Part shown: piece by piece, positions 1 through 8,019 of the stretch
Numbering within the stretch: the first letter of the stretch is position 1
How the letters are laid out: the number at the start of each line of letters is the position of its first letter
Assembly (NCBI RefSeq): GCF_002338065.1
Contig: NZ_DDHJ01000011.1
Coordinates: 62,001 to 126,000 of the forward strand
DNA from: Pseudomonas sp. UBA1879
Lineage (GTDB): Bacteria > Pseudomonadota > Gammaproteobacteria > Pseudomonadales > Pseudomonadaceae
Length of the DNA: 64,000 bases
Reading direction: 5' to 3'
Program-made: the position numbers and the translations under genes
Notes under the pieces: model-generated
Databases searched by the model: none
The model's input: the letters and a program-made list of their open reading frames with translations, nothing else
What the model was told of the DNA's origin: nothing

Positions 1-667
1 CGAGGGTCTGAGCGATGCGCTGGAACAACTGGTTCTGGCTCGTCAACAACGGCTGCAGTTCGCTGGGCAGATTGGGCACGTCCAGCGGTTCGACAGAGTC
101 GGCGCTGTGTCTATTCAAGGCATCGCGCATTCGGTTCAACGGTGCGAGTCCTCGACCGATACCGAACCAGACGAGAATCAGACTGCCGAACAGCGCCACC
201 AGCACTGGCACCGACGCCGCGAGCAACACCGAGTGGCCAAGCGCGTCCCGTTCGATCTGCCGGTCCGCCGTGCTGACCCGCACGTTGCCGTGCATCATGG
301 TGTAAACGCGCCAATGCTCGCCGTTGATCATTTGATCGACGAAGCCGCTGGAATCAGCCTTCAATGGTTCTGCGGGCGAACTCTCGGTGCGTGCCAGCAC
401 TTCACCGCGCAATGAGCTCAGTTGACAGGCCATGCCGTTGGGAATGCTCAGCTCGCCAGCGTGCAGAATTTTGTCATCACCGTCGGTGGGCATCTGCATT
501 TGTTCGAGCAACCCGGCCACCATGCGCGCCGACGCTTCCAGCCGTTGATCCAGAGACTCCATCATCTGCATGCGCAGGTCGCGCAGCATCCATGCGGCCG
601 CCAGCACCCAGATGACGATGAACGCCGAGCCCAGGATCAGACTCAGGCGTGTTCTGAGGCTCATCAT
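1..667 (-). CDS. sensor histidine kinase, N-terminal part (cut by window edge)
   Basis: Membrane sensor kinase partner of the response regulator just upstream. Only the first 222 codons are present. The protein begins MMSLRTRLSLILGSAFIVIW, an N-terminal membrane anchor, followed by a periplasmic stretch of about 120 residues, a second membrane segment (around residues 150-175, LLAASVPVLVALFGSLILVW) and the start of a HAMP-like linker (GRGLAPLNRMRDAL). The start ATG at 667 overlaps the TGA of the regulator gene as ATGA, so the two are translationally coupled. The kinase and ATPase domains lie outside the window. The pair sits beside dsbD2-dsbG just as PA2479/PA2480 do in P. aeruginosa (from memory). 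The signal sensed is unknown; periplasmic redox or envelope stress is an inference from the neighbours. Confidence 0.85.
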   Translation of the reverse strand, partial: MMSLRTRLSLILGSAFIVIWVLAAAWMLRDLRMQMMESLDQRLEASARMVAGLLEQMQMPTDGDDKILHAGELSIPNGMACQLSSLRGEVLARTESSPAEPLKADSSGFVDQMINGEHWRVYTMMHGNVRVSTADRQIERDALGHSVLLAASVPVLVALFGSLILVWFGIGRGLAPLNRMRDALNRHSADSVEPLDVPNLPSELQPLLTSQNQLFQRIAQTL

Positions 668-1347
668 CGCTGCGGCTCCGGCAGGTCACCGGCGGGGCCC
701 AGGCGATAGCCCAAGCCTCGTACGGTTTCGATGATGCCGCCACCGAGTTTGCGGCGCAGGTGATGAATGTGGACATTGAGCGCGTTGCTTTCGACTTCGT
801 CGCCAAAGCCGTACACGCAGTCCTTGAGTTGTTCGCTCGACATCACGCGGCCACTGTTGTTGAGTAGAGCCTGAAGCAGCGCCTGTTCACGCCGCGACAG
901 GTCCACGGGCCGACCGGCGAGGCGGGTTTCCCGGCTGCTGGGGTCGTAGGTCAGCGGGCCATGTTCGATGACGTTGACGCTACGCCCGGCCATACGCCGG
1001 ACCAGCGTATGCAGACGCGCGCTCAGCTCGCGCAGGTCGAAGGGTTTAAGCAGGTAATCATCCGCCCCGGCCTGAAGGCCATCGACCCGATCGGTGACGG
1101 TGTCGCGCGCGGTGAGGATCAGCACCGGAATGTCGGTACCCTGCTGACGCAACTGGCGCAGCAGCTTGAGACCATCCTCGTCCGGCAGACCGAGATCCAG
1201 CACCATGACGTCAAAATGCGCCGCCGACAGCATTGCCCGCGCCGCAGACGCCGTCGCCACCCGGTCCACCGTCAGGCCTTGGGCATCCAGACCCGCCACA
1301 ATGCCGCTGGCAATCAGGTCGTCGTCTTCACAGAGCAATACGTGCAT
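664..1347 (-). CDS. OmpR-family two-component response regulator
   Basis: DNA-binding response regulator of 227 residues. The receiver domain covers residues 1-115, with acidic pocket EDDD near residues 7-10, the phospho-acceptor D51 in VLDLGLPDEDG, and the conserved Lys in LLKPFDLRE. A winged-helix OmpR/PhoB output domain follows (residues 125-220, ending HHLRRKLGGGIIETVRGLGYRL). This layout matches the QseB/PmrA/TctD group. The start ATG at 1347 has a GAGG ribosome site 8 bases upstream. The gene is divergent from the dsbD2 operon and probably controls it, as inferred from position. The 7-base tandem repeat at 1441-1495 lies in the shared promoter region. Confidence 0.92.
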   Translation of the reverse strand: MHVLLCEDDDLIASGIVAGLDAQGLTVDRVATASAARAMLSAAHFDVMVLDLGLPDEDGLKLLRQLRQQGTDIPVLILTARDTVTDRVDGLQAGADDYLLKPFDLRELSARLHTLVRRMAGRSVNVIEHGPLTYDPSSRETRLAGRPVDLSRREQALLQALLNNSGRVMSSEQLKDCVYGFGDEVESNALNVHIHHLRRKLGGGIIETVRGLGYRLGPAGDLPEPQR

Positions 1348-1440
1348 GGCGGGCCTCGAAAAAAAGGCGATTGGAACAGGGAGCGATTAAGGATGGATTA
1401 TGCCTCACAAATCCTGTCCCTGGCCGCAGGCAAGGCAGCG

Positions 1441-1495
1441 TCTGCGGTCTGCGGTCTGCGGTCTGCGGTCTGCGGTCTGCGGTCTGCGGTCTGCG
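1441..1495. repeat. perfect heptanucleotide tandem repeat (TCTGCGG x 7.9)
   Basis: Seven complete uninterrupted copies of TCTGCGG plus TCTGCG lie in the divergent intergenic region between the response regulator (start 1347) and dsbD2 (start 1627). They are 94 bases from one start codon and 132 from the other. No mismatch is seen among the copies. Because the unit is seven bases, each gain or loss would turn promoter elements about two thirds of a helical turn relative to each other. Confidence 0.97.
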
Positions 1496-1626
1496 CCAGC
1501 ATCGAGCGCGGACCGCATTGCGCCAGCTATCTCACATACATCGGAATCTGGATGCGGTCCGCGTTAATAACTGCTTAATCACTCGCCCTCAGCCTCTCGC
1601 CATTGATAAATGAGCTGAGGGTGGGC

Positions 1627-3363
1627 ATGCGCAGGTTGTGGGTGTTGGTGTTTCTCTGGTTTCCGTTGCTGGCGCAAGCGCTGCCGGGTGGGGATCTGTT
1701 CAACAAAAAGCCTGATTTTCTGCCAGTCGGGCAGGCTTTCATGTTCAGCTCCGAGCGTCTGCAGTCAGGGGAAACCCGTTTGTATTGGCAGATCGCCGAC
1801 GGTTATTACCTGTACCAGAAGCGCCTCAAGTTCGAAGGCCTGCAGCTCGATCAGCAACCCACGCTCCCCACCGGCGAAGACCACAACGACGACTATTTCG
1901 GCCAGCAGCCCGTCTATCGCCAAGGGCTGGAACTGGTCATTCCCGCGTCCGCCACCGGCCAGGTGAAAATCGGCTGGCAAGGCTGCGCAGATGCCGGGCT
2001 GTGCTATCCCCCCCAAAGTCAGACCGTCGATCTGGGCGGCCTCCCCGCGAATGTCGACACCGCTCAGGCCGAGGATCAGGCGCTGGCGAGCACGCTTGAA
2101 GAACGCTCGCTGGGCTGGAGCCTGCTGATCTTCTTCGGCCTGGGTCTGCTGCTGGCGTTCACCCCTTGTTCCTTGCCCATGCTGCCGATCCTGGCGGGCG
2201 TGGTGGTGGGCAGCGGCGCCCGACCGCGCCGAGGTTTCGCGCTGGCCGGGGTTTATGTGCTGAGCATGGCGCTGGTCTACGCTGGCTTGGGCGTGATAGC
2301 GGCATTGCTAGGCAGTAATCTGCAAGCGACGTTGCAACAGCCGTGGTTGCTGGGCAGCTTTGCGGGACTGTTCGTCCTTCTCTCGCTGCCGATGTTCGGC
2401 TTCTTCGAACTGCAATTGCCGGCGTCCCTGCGCGACCGTCTGGACAGCGCCGGTCGTCAGCGCCGGGGAGGCAGCCTGATGGGCGCGGGTGTGCTGGGCG
2501 CGCTGTCGGGGCTGATGGTCGGGCCCTGCATGACCGCTCCTCTTGCAGGCGCCCTGCTGTACATCGCGCAAAGCGGCAATGCGCTGCACGGCGCGCTGGT
2601 GCTGTTCGTCATGGGGCTCGGGATCGGTTTGCCACTGGTGCTGATCGTCACGCTAGGCAACCGTTTCCTGCCGAAACCGGGCGCGTGGATGGACCTGATC
2701 AAGGGCGTGTTCGGCTTTCTGCTGTTGGGCACAGCCTTGATCATGATCCGTCCGCTGCTGGCGGAAAGTCTCTGGCTGGCGCTGTTCGGTGGCCTGTTGC
2801 TGGTCGTCGCGTACAGCGCCGTGGTGCAGACCCGCACGTTGAAACGCGCAGCGCTGATCGTCACACCTGTCGGCCTGATACTTGGCGCGTGGGGCACGAT
2901 GATGCTGGTCGGCGCAGCGGGTGGCGGCGATGATCCCTGGCAGCCGCTGAATATTTACAGCGGGTCGCGATCAGGCGTGAACAGCGAGCGTCATGACGCC
3001 TTCACTACCCTCAAAGACCCCGCCGCCCTTGACCGCGAGCTGGCAGACGCGCACGCCAGCGGCCAATGGGTGCTGGTGGATTACTACGCCGATTGGTGTG
3101 TCTCCTGCAAAGTCATGGAAAAAAACGTGTTCGGCAACACCGATGTCATACAGGCCCTGAACGGCGTACGTCTGCTACGTCTGGACGTGACCGCCGACAA
3201 CGACGCCAGCCGTCATTTGCTTCAGCGGTATCAGGTGCCTGGCCCACCAACCCTGCTGTGGCTCGGCCCTGATGGCAACGAACGTCGCGAACGGCGCATC
3301 ACCGGCGAAGTCGATGACAAAGGTTTCATCCGACAGTGGCAAGCCACCCGGGAGCATGGCTAG
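1627..3363 (+). CDS. dsbD2: thiol:disulfide interchange protein DsbD (second copy, DsbD2)
   Basis: Transmembrane electron carrier that passes reducing power from cytoplasmic thioredoxin to periplasmic Dsb proteins. It has 578 residues. The N-terminal alpha domain follows a signal peptide (MRRLWVLVFLWFPLLAQA) and carries the cysteine pair in GWQGCADAGLCYPPQ. The central beta domain has about eight membrane helices with cysteines in AFTPCSLPML and MVGPCMTAPLAG. The C-terminal gamma thioredoxin domain has the CVSC active site in YADWCVSCKVM. I place the start at ATG 1627, with GAGGGTGG upstream and the signal peptide right after it; an in-frame TTG at 1603 is less likely. The gene overlaps the next gene at TAGTG. 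Neighbours match PA2478-PA2476 of P. aeruginosa. Confidence 0.93.
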   Translation: MRRLWVLVFLWFPLLAQALPGGDLFNKKPDFLPVGQAFMFSSERLQSGETRLYWQIADGYYLYQKRLKFEGLQLDQQPTLPTGEDHNDDYFGQQPVYRQGLELVIPASATGQVKIGWQGCADAGLCYPPQSQTVDLGGLPANVDTAQAEDQALASTLEERSLGWSLLIFFGLGLLLAFTPCSLPMLPILAGVVVGSGARPRRGFALAGVYVLSMALVYAGLGVIAALLGSNLQATLQQPWLLGSFAGLFVLLSLPMFGFFELQLPASLRDRLDSAGRQRRGGSLMGAGVLGALSGLMVGPCMTAPLAGALLYIAQSGNALHGALVLFVMGLGIGLPLVLIVTLGNRFLPKPGAWMDLIKGVFGFLLLGTALIMIRPLLAESLWLALFGGLLLVVAYSAVVQTRTLKRAALIVTPVGLILGAWGTMMLVGAAGGGDDPWQPLNIYSGSRSGVNSERHDAFTTLKDPAALDRELADAHASGQWVLVDYYADWCVSCKVMEKNVFGNTDVIQALNGVRLLRLDVTADNDASRHLLQRYQVPGPPTLLWLGPDGNERRERRITGEVDDKGFIRQWQATREHG

Positions 3364-4196
3364 TGCTGAGTCTCGCGCTGGGCCCTTTCGTGCTGGCCGT
3401 CGGTCATTTGCTGTTGATCGGCGCGCTGGCGCTAGCCACGCTGGTCGGCTGGATCGCCGGGCGTCGGCATGGGGTCAATCCTGAGCGCGCGATCTTCGGC
3501 CTGTTCATCGCCGGGTTGATGATCTCGCGGCTGAGTTTTGTGATCGCCTATTGGAGCCAGTATCAGCGTCACCCCCTGAACATCTTCGACATTCGCGACG
3601 GCGGTTTTTTGGTCTGGCCGGGCGTCCTCGCGATACTGATCGGTACAGCGTATTGGGGCTGGACCCGGCCCCCTCTGCGAAAATCGCTGGGGATGGGCGT
3701 CGCGAGCGGTCTACTGTTCGGGTGGCTGACGGGAGTCGGGCTGAACGCCCTGCAAGCGAATGCCCCTCTACCGGACCTCACGCTGCGCAATGCCGCTGGC
3801 GAAACGGTGCACCTGCGCGACTTTCAAGGCCAGGCACTGGTGGTCAATCTGTGGGCCACCTGGTGCCCGCCATGCCGCCGCGAGATGCCGGTCCTGCAGG
3901 CCGCACAGCAAGCCAACGCAAACGTGACCTTTCTCCTCATCAACCAGGGTGAAACACCCGATGAGGTCGCGACTTTTTTCGCTCACCAAGGTCTGCATCT
4001 GGACAACGTGCTATTTGACGCTAAGGGCCGATTGGCCGAACACGTCGGATCCGCGGCCCTACCGACCACCCTGTTCTACGGCCCCGACGGTCGCTTGTCG
4101 GGGACACACACGGGCGAACTGTCCAGCGCCAGTCTCAAACACGCTCTGGACACCATCATCGACCCCACGCCCTCTGTTTCCAGGAGCATTCCATGA
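3363..4196 (+). CDS. membrane protein with C-terminal TlpA/DsbE-like thioredoxin domain
   Basis: Probable membrane-anchored thiol-disulfide oxidoreductase of 277 residues. The first 120 residues contain about four hydrophobic helices (LALGPFVLAVGHLLLIGALA, then further segments near 45-60, 85-100 and 110-125). The rest is a periplasmic thioredoxin fold with active site CPPC in LWATWCPPCRREMP and a cis-proline near ALPTTLFYGPDG. The start is GTG at 3363, sharing a base with the dsbD2 stop codon and preceded by GGGAG at good spacing. The hydrophobic head resembles the prolipoprotein diacylglyceryl transferase-like region of some TlpA proteins, but I see no Lgt catalytic signature. It is expected to be kept reduced by DsbD2 and to act with DsbG. 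It resembles PA2477. Confidence 0.85.
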   Translation: MLSLALGPFVLAVGHLLLIGALALATLVGWIAGRRHGVNPERAIFGLFIAGLMISRLSFVIAYWSQYQRHPLNIFDIRDGGFLVWPGVLAILIGTAYWGWTRPPLRKSLGMGVASGLLFGWLTGVGLNALQANAPLPDLTLRNAAGETVHLRDFQGQALVVNLWATWCPPCRREMPVLQAAQQANANVTFLLINQGETPDEVATFFAHQGLHLDNVLFDAKGRLAEHVGSAALPTTLFYGPDGRLSGTHTGELSSASLKHALDTIIDPTPSVSRSIP

Positions 4197-4960
4197 GTTT
4201 CGTGCAACTTTCCGTTTTGACCGCCGCGTGCCTGATCGCACTGCAAGGCACCTGGGCGCAGGCCGAAGAGCTGCCAGCGCCGATCAAGGCCATGGAAGCA
4301 AAAGGCGCCACTATCAAAGGCGCGTTCGACGCCCCCGGGGGCTTGAAAGGCTATGCCGCCGAATACCAGAAACAGGCCATGGCGCTGTACCTGACGTCCG
4401 ATGGCAAACACGTGCTGGCGGGCAATCTGTTCGATGAAAAGGGCGCAGACCTGAGCGAAGCGCCGCTACAAAAGCTGGTTTATGAGCCCATGAGCAAAGA
4501 AATGTGGGGCCAGATGGAACACAGCACCTGGATCCCCGACGGCGTCAACACCGCGCCGAAAATCATCTACCTCTTCAGCGACGCCAACTGCCCCTATTGC
4601 AATATGTTCTGGGAGCAGGCGCGTCCTTGGGTCAAATCCGGCAAGGTCCAGTTGCGCCACATCATGGTCGGCGTGATCCGCGAGGACAGCGCTGCCAAGG
4701 CTGCCACGCTGCTGGCCGACGACAACCCCGAAACCGCATTGCAAAAACACGAGCAGGCAGGTCCGAAGAGCACGCTCAAAGCCATGTCCACAATTCCCAA
4801 AGACATTCAGGCCAAACTCGACGCCAACATGAAGCTGATGGAGGACATGGGACTGTCAGCCACCCCGTCGATTTTCTACAAGGACGCTGCTGGCCACCTG
4901 CAACAGCAGCAAGGCGCGCCTCGGCCTGACGTGCTGGCGAAGATGATGGGGCCGAAGTGA
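4193..4960 (+). CDS. dsbG: periplasmic thiol:disulfide isomerase DsbG
   Basis: Periplasmic DsbC/DsbG-type protein of 255 residues, likely a disulfide isomerase or a rescuer of sulfenylated single cysteines. It has a signal peptide (about residues 1-24, ending WAQA), an N-terminal dimerisation domain (residues 25-90) and a thioredoxin domain with active site CPYC in FSDANCPYCNMFWEQARPW. The cis-Pro loop is SATPSIFYKD. The CPYC dipeptide matches known DsbG proteins; DsbC usually has CGYC. The start ATG overlaps the previous stop (ATGA), so the three redox genes form one coupled operon. DsbD2 is the expected electron donor. Confidence 0.93.
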   Translation: MSFVQLSVLTAACLIALQGTWAQAEELPAPIKAMEAKGATIKGAFDAPGGLKGYAAEYQKQAMALYLTSDGKHVLAGNLFDEKGADLSEAPLQKLVYEPMSKEMWGQMEHSTWIPDGVNTAPKIIYLFSDANCPYCNMFWEQARPWVKSGKVQLRHIMVGVIREDSAAKAATLLADDNPETALQKHEQAGPKSTLKAMSTIPKDIQAKLDANMKLMEDMGLSATPSIFYKDAAGHLQQQQGAPRPDVLAKMMGPK

Positions 4961-5100
4961 TTCATTACGTCCTGGCATGCGCGTTCCTGTGACCTTCTGA
5001 CCAATGGCAACCTGGGTCGAAACGTGGATACTGCATCGGCGCACCATACGTGTAAAAATGTCGATCACCATTTCAAGAGCCAAAGCGGGAGGCTCGTTCA

Positions 5101-5667
5101 ATGCGTTACGCCGAAGATCATAAAGCCCAAACCCACCAGCGCATCCTTCACGAAGCCGCTTCGCGTTTTCGTCGTGACGGTATTGGCGCTACCGGTTTGC
5201 AGCCCTTGATGAAGGCACTGGGCCTGACTCACGGCGGCTTCTATGCCCATTTCAAATCCAAGGATGACCTGGTCGAGAAAGCGCTGCGTTGCGCAGTCGA
5301 TCAACTGAATGAATCACGGGCCGCCAAGTTGGCGGGAGACAATTCCGCCGCGGCATTCATTGATATGTACCTGGCGCCTGAACACCGGACACAACCGGAA
5401 CAGGGCTGCCCGCTGACCACCATGTCGTCGGAATTGGGCCAGCGTGGCCAGCCAAGCGAGATCACCGACGAACTGATTAACCGCATGCTGTCCACGCTCC
5501 AGGCGGGCATGCCCTCCGATCAGGAAAACACCGACAAGAGTGTGATGATCATGGCCGGATTGGTGGGCGCGATGGTGCTCGCCCGTAGTGCGAAAGATCC
5601 GCAGCTGGCCGAGCGCATCCTGCAAACCACCCGCGATCAGCTCAAGCAGCAAGTTGCCGGAGCCTGA
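5101..5667 (+). CDS. TetR/AcrR-family transcriptional regulator
   Basis: Repressor-type regulator of 188 residues. The N-terminal helix-turn-helix spans roughly residues 10-55 (LMKALGLTHGGFYAHFKSKDDL is the recognition helix region) and is followed by an all-helical ligand-binding domain. The sequence around EHRTQPEQGCPLTTMSSEL resembles the C-terminal domain of NemR/YxaF-like TetR members, which often carry a reactive cysteine. A GGGAGG ribosome site lies upstream of ATG 5101. The gene runs towards the ketosynthase and dehydrogenase genes and ends in a shared terminator, so those two genes are its likely targets. The inducer is unknown. Confidence 0.9.
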   Translation: MRYAEDHKAQTHQRILHEAASRFRRDGIGATGLQPLMKALGLTHGGFYAHFKSKDDLVEKALRCAVDQLNESRAAKLAGDNSAAAFIDMYLAPEHRTQPEQGCPLTTMSSELGQRGQPSEITDELINRMLSTLQAGMPSDQENTDKSVMIMAGLVGAMVLARSAKDPQLAERILQTTRDQLKQQVAGA

Positions 5668-5671
5668 TGTA

Positions 5672-5703
5672 AAAAGCCCCTGACGTCGCCGTCATGGGCT
5701 TTT
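5672..5703. terminator. bidirectional intrinsic terminator between tetR-type gene and fabF-like gene
   Basis: Inverted repeat AAAAGCCC-TGACG-loop-CGTCA-GGGCTTTT with A and T tracts on its two sides. It lies between convergent genes ending at 5667 and 5711 and can serve both. Confidence 0.85.
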
Positions 5704-5710
5704 CATTGAC

Positions 5711-6985
5711 TCAAGGATGCCAGCGCCGGAACAGCGCGCTGGCATTGACCCCGCCAAATCCGAAACCGTTCGACAAGGCGTACTCGATGGCCATCGGGCG
5801 CGCCTTGCCATGAACGATATCGATGCCTGCCGCCGCCTCGTCCGGGTTGTTCAAATTGAGCGTCATGGGCGCGATCTGATCGCGAAGGGCCAACGCCGTG
5901 AAAATCGCCTCGATGCCGCCCGCAGCACCCAACAGGTGGCCGGTGGCGGATTTGGTGGAGGTCACCGCAATGCCGTTCTGATCGCCAAACAGGCTTTTGA
6001 TCGCCGCCATTTCGCCTTTGTCACCCACTGGCGTGGACGTCGCGTGAGCGTTGAGGTGCTGAATGTCCGACGGTTTGATGCCCGCCTGACGAATCGCCGC
6101 CTGCATCGCTCGACGCGCCCCGCTGCCGTCTTCCGGCCCGGCCGTCAGGTGATAGGCATCGGCGCTGGTGCCATAGCCTACGAGCTCGACGATGGGTTTC
6201 GCGCCACGCGCCAGCGCGTGTTCCAGGGTTTCAATGACGACGATGCCGGCACCCTCGCCCATGACGAACCCGTCACGGTCTCGGTCGAAGGGGCGCGATG
6301 CACGTTCCGGCGTCTCGTTAAAGTCGCTGGACAACGCACGCGCCGCTGCGAAGCCACCCAGCGCGACGCGGTCGATGCAGGCTTCCGCACCGCCGCAAAT
6401 GGCGACGTCGGCTTCGCCAGTCAGAATCATCCGCGCGGCATCGCCAATCGCCTGTACACCGGCCGCACACGCTGTAACCGGGGCCCCGAGTGGCCCCTTG
6501 AAACCGTGCTGGATTGACACATGCCCTGCCGCGAGGTTGACCAGAAACGAAGGAATGGTGAACGGCGACAACCTGCGCGGGCCTCGCGCATCCGTGGTAC
6601 GCACCGCATCCGAAATCGATACGAAACCGCCAATACCGGAGCCGATGATCGTCGCCGTGCGCTCCCGCTCCTCCTCTGTCGAAGGCGCCCAACCCGCTTG
6701 CTTGACGGCCTCTTGAGCCGCTGCAAGGGCGAACAGAATGAAGCGGTCCATTTTCTTCTGCTCTTTTGGTGGAGCGGCGGCGTCGGCATCGAACCCCGCC
6801 TCGGGATCGTCGGCCAGCAACGGCACGATACCGCCCACCTTGCCGGGCAAATCGGCCACGGTTTCGTCAGACAAACGGACGATGCCAGAGCGCCCCTCAA
6901 GCAACCGGCGCCAAACAGCTTCGACCCCGGTGCCCAAAGGCGTCACCAACCCCATTCCCGTCACTACAATGCGACGTTCGCTCAT
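5711..6985 (-). CDS. fabF: beta-ketoacyl-ACP synthase II (FabF-like, second copy)
   Basis: Condensing enzyme of 424 residues joining malonyl-ACP to an acyl primer. The thiolase fold is complete: active-site Cys in VTACAAGVQAI, first His in NAHATSTPVGD, second His in SATGHLLGAAGG, and the glycine-rich C-terminus NGFGFGGVNAS. It lacks the usual fabD-fabG-acpP neighbours. Instead it lies beside a TetR regulator and a short-chain dehydrogenase, so it is probably an accessory, regulated copy like FabF2 (PA1373) in P. aeruginosa. That would be consistent with altered fatty-acid chain length or saturation, which is inference. Forty-three bases separate it from the dehydrogenase gene upstream, so they may be co-transcribed. 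Confidence 0.92.
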   Translation of the reverse strand: MSERRIVVTGMGLVTPLGTGVEAVWRRLLEGRSGIVRLSDETVADLPGKVGGIVPLLADDPEAGFDADAAAPPKEQKKMDRFILFALAAAQEAVKQAGWAPSTEEERERTATIIGSGIGGFVSISDAVRTTDARGPRRLSPFTIPSFLVNLAAGHVSIQHGFKGPLGAPVTACAAGVQAIGDAARMILTGEADVAICGGAEACIDRVALGGFAAARALSSDFNETPERASRPFDRDRDGFVMGEGAGIVVIETLEHALARGAKPIVELVGYGTSADAYHLTAGPEDGSGARRAMQAAIRQAGIKPSDIQHLNAHATSTPVGDKGEMAAIKSLFGDQNGIAVTSTKSATGHLLGAAGGIEAIFTALALRDQIAPMTLNLNNPDEAAAGIDIVHGKARPMAIEYALSNGFGFGGVNASALFRRWHP

Positions 6986-7028
6986 GCGTTCACCCTTTCA
7001 ACTTTCAGTGCGTAGGCCAGACGCGATC

Positions 7029-7835
7029 TCAAGCGCCTGGCGTTTTGTAACGTGCTGCTGCGTGCTGCAACGACAGGTTCGGGCCCAGCGCCAGGCGTGC
7101 GTTGACGAAGGCGTCCCAGTCCGCAACGTTCGCCAGCGATGGAATGGTCACGAGCTCTTTCTGGTCGAACCCGGCCAACGCAGCGTCGACCATTTCGTTC
7201 ACGTCCATGACCATTTCAGCCGGAAACGCGTTGATGTCCATGCCCGCGCGCTCCCAGATTTCAGTGCGTGTGGCTCCCGGCATGACCGCTTGGACTTGAA
7301 CACCCTTGTCGCTGATCTCGGCGTTCAACGACTGGGTCAGGCTCAGCACATAGGCCTTACTGGCGGTGTACACGGCATTGAAGCGTTCGGGAATCATCGG
7401 CACCACCGAGGCGATGTTCACAATGGCACCGCGCCCCCGCGCCACGAACCCGGCCGCTGCGGCCGAGGCCAGGTGAGTCAGCGCCACGATATTCAACTGG
7501 ATGAGACGATCGACCTCGTTCAGGTCGGCTTCTGCCAAAGCGCTATTGGTGGCCACACCCGCGTTGTTCAGCAATAACGTAATTGAGGCATCGTTACGCA
7601 GACGCTGCTCGACGGCGGAAACATCCGAAGCGTCGGTCAAATCCGCCTTGAGCACTTCGACCTTGGCGGAAGTTGTCTTACGCAGATCAGCGGCGAGCGT
7701 CTCGAGTCGCGACTGATCGCGGGCGACCAGCAACAGATCGTATCCGCGCTTGGCCAGGCGATTCGCATACGTGGCACCGATACCTGAAGAAGCGCCGGTG
7801 ATCAGGGCTGTACCTTGAATGGTGTTCGTGCTCAT
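7029..7835 (-). CDS. short-chain dehydrogenase/reductase (SDR)
   Basis: NAD(P)-dependent oxidoreductase of 268 residues with the classical SDR pattern: cofactor motif TGASSGIGATYANRL near residue 13, NNAG in LLLNNAGVAT, and catalytic Ser and YxxxK in AVYTASKAYVLSL. The ATG at 7835 is chosen because it has GGAG at good spacing and begins directly before the Rossmann strand (MSTNTIQGTALITG). The substrate cannot be told from sequence. The gene follows a strong promoter (7898-7927) overlapped by a palindrome and lies upstream of the fabF-like gene. A role in lipid or ketoacyl metabolism under the nearby TetR regulator is plausible but unproven. Confidence 0.9.
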   Translation of the reverse strand: MSTNTIQGTALITGASSGIGATYANRLAKRGYDLLLVARDQSRLETLAADLRKTTSAKVEVLKADLTDASDVSAVEQRLRNDASITLLLNNAGVATNSALAEADLNEVDRLIQLNIVALTHLASAAAAGFVARGRGAIVNIASVVPMIPERFNAVYTASKAYVLSLTQSLNAEISDKGVQVQAVMPGATRTEIWERAGMDINAFPAEMVMDVNEMVDAALAGFDQKELVTIPSLANVADWDAFVNARLALGPNLSLQHAAARYKTPGA

Positions 7836-7880
7836 GGGGGGACTCCGTGGACAGTGAGGATAGCGACGAGCGCATATTAC

Positions 7881-7911
7881 GCTCATAATTTAAGAAATTA
7901 TATGTTGAGCG
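7881..7911. promoter_or_regulatory. palindromic candidate operator over the SDR promoter
   Basis: An AT-rich inverted repeat, ATAATTT-AAG-AAATTAT at 7885-7901, is nested in GCTCA...TGAGC half-sites (7881-7885 and 7906-7910). It covers the -10 element of the SDR promoter, the position expected for a repressor site. The nearby TetR-family protein is the obvious candidate; this is inference. Confidence 0.5.
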
Positions 7912-7927
7912 ACATTTTTCCTGTCAA
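7898..7927 (-). promoter_or_regulatory. sigma-70 promoter of the SDR gene
   Basis: On the minus strand TTGACA (7927-7922) is followed 18 bases later by TATAAT (7903-7898). Both hexamers match consensus exactly. The SDR start codon is about 60 bases downstream at 7835. Confidence 0.75.
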
Positions 7928-7973
7928 GCACGCATTTTGTGATCCGTAACAAATCCTTCAGGAAGGCCACGCA

Positions 7974-8004
7974 AAAAAAAGACCGATCAATGATCGGCCT
8001 TTCT
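7974..8004 (-). terminator. intrinsic terminator of the comEA-like gene
   Basis: Minus strand reads AGGCCGATC-ATTG-ATCGGTCT followed by a run of T residues, just after the stop codon at 8020. Confidence 0.85.
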
Positions 8005-8019
8005 AACGTCATGCAGAGG

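Noticed and set aside
1441..1495. Tandem repeat as a CRISPR-like array or minisatellite inside a gene
   Set aside because: The unit is 7 bases with no spacers, and it lies between genes; plus-strand frames across it have no ribosome site or family.
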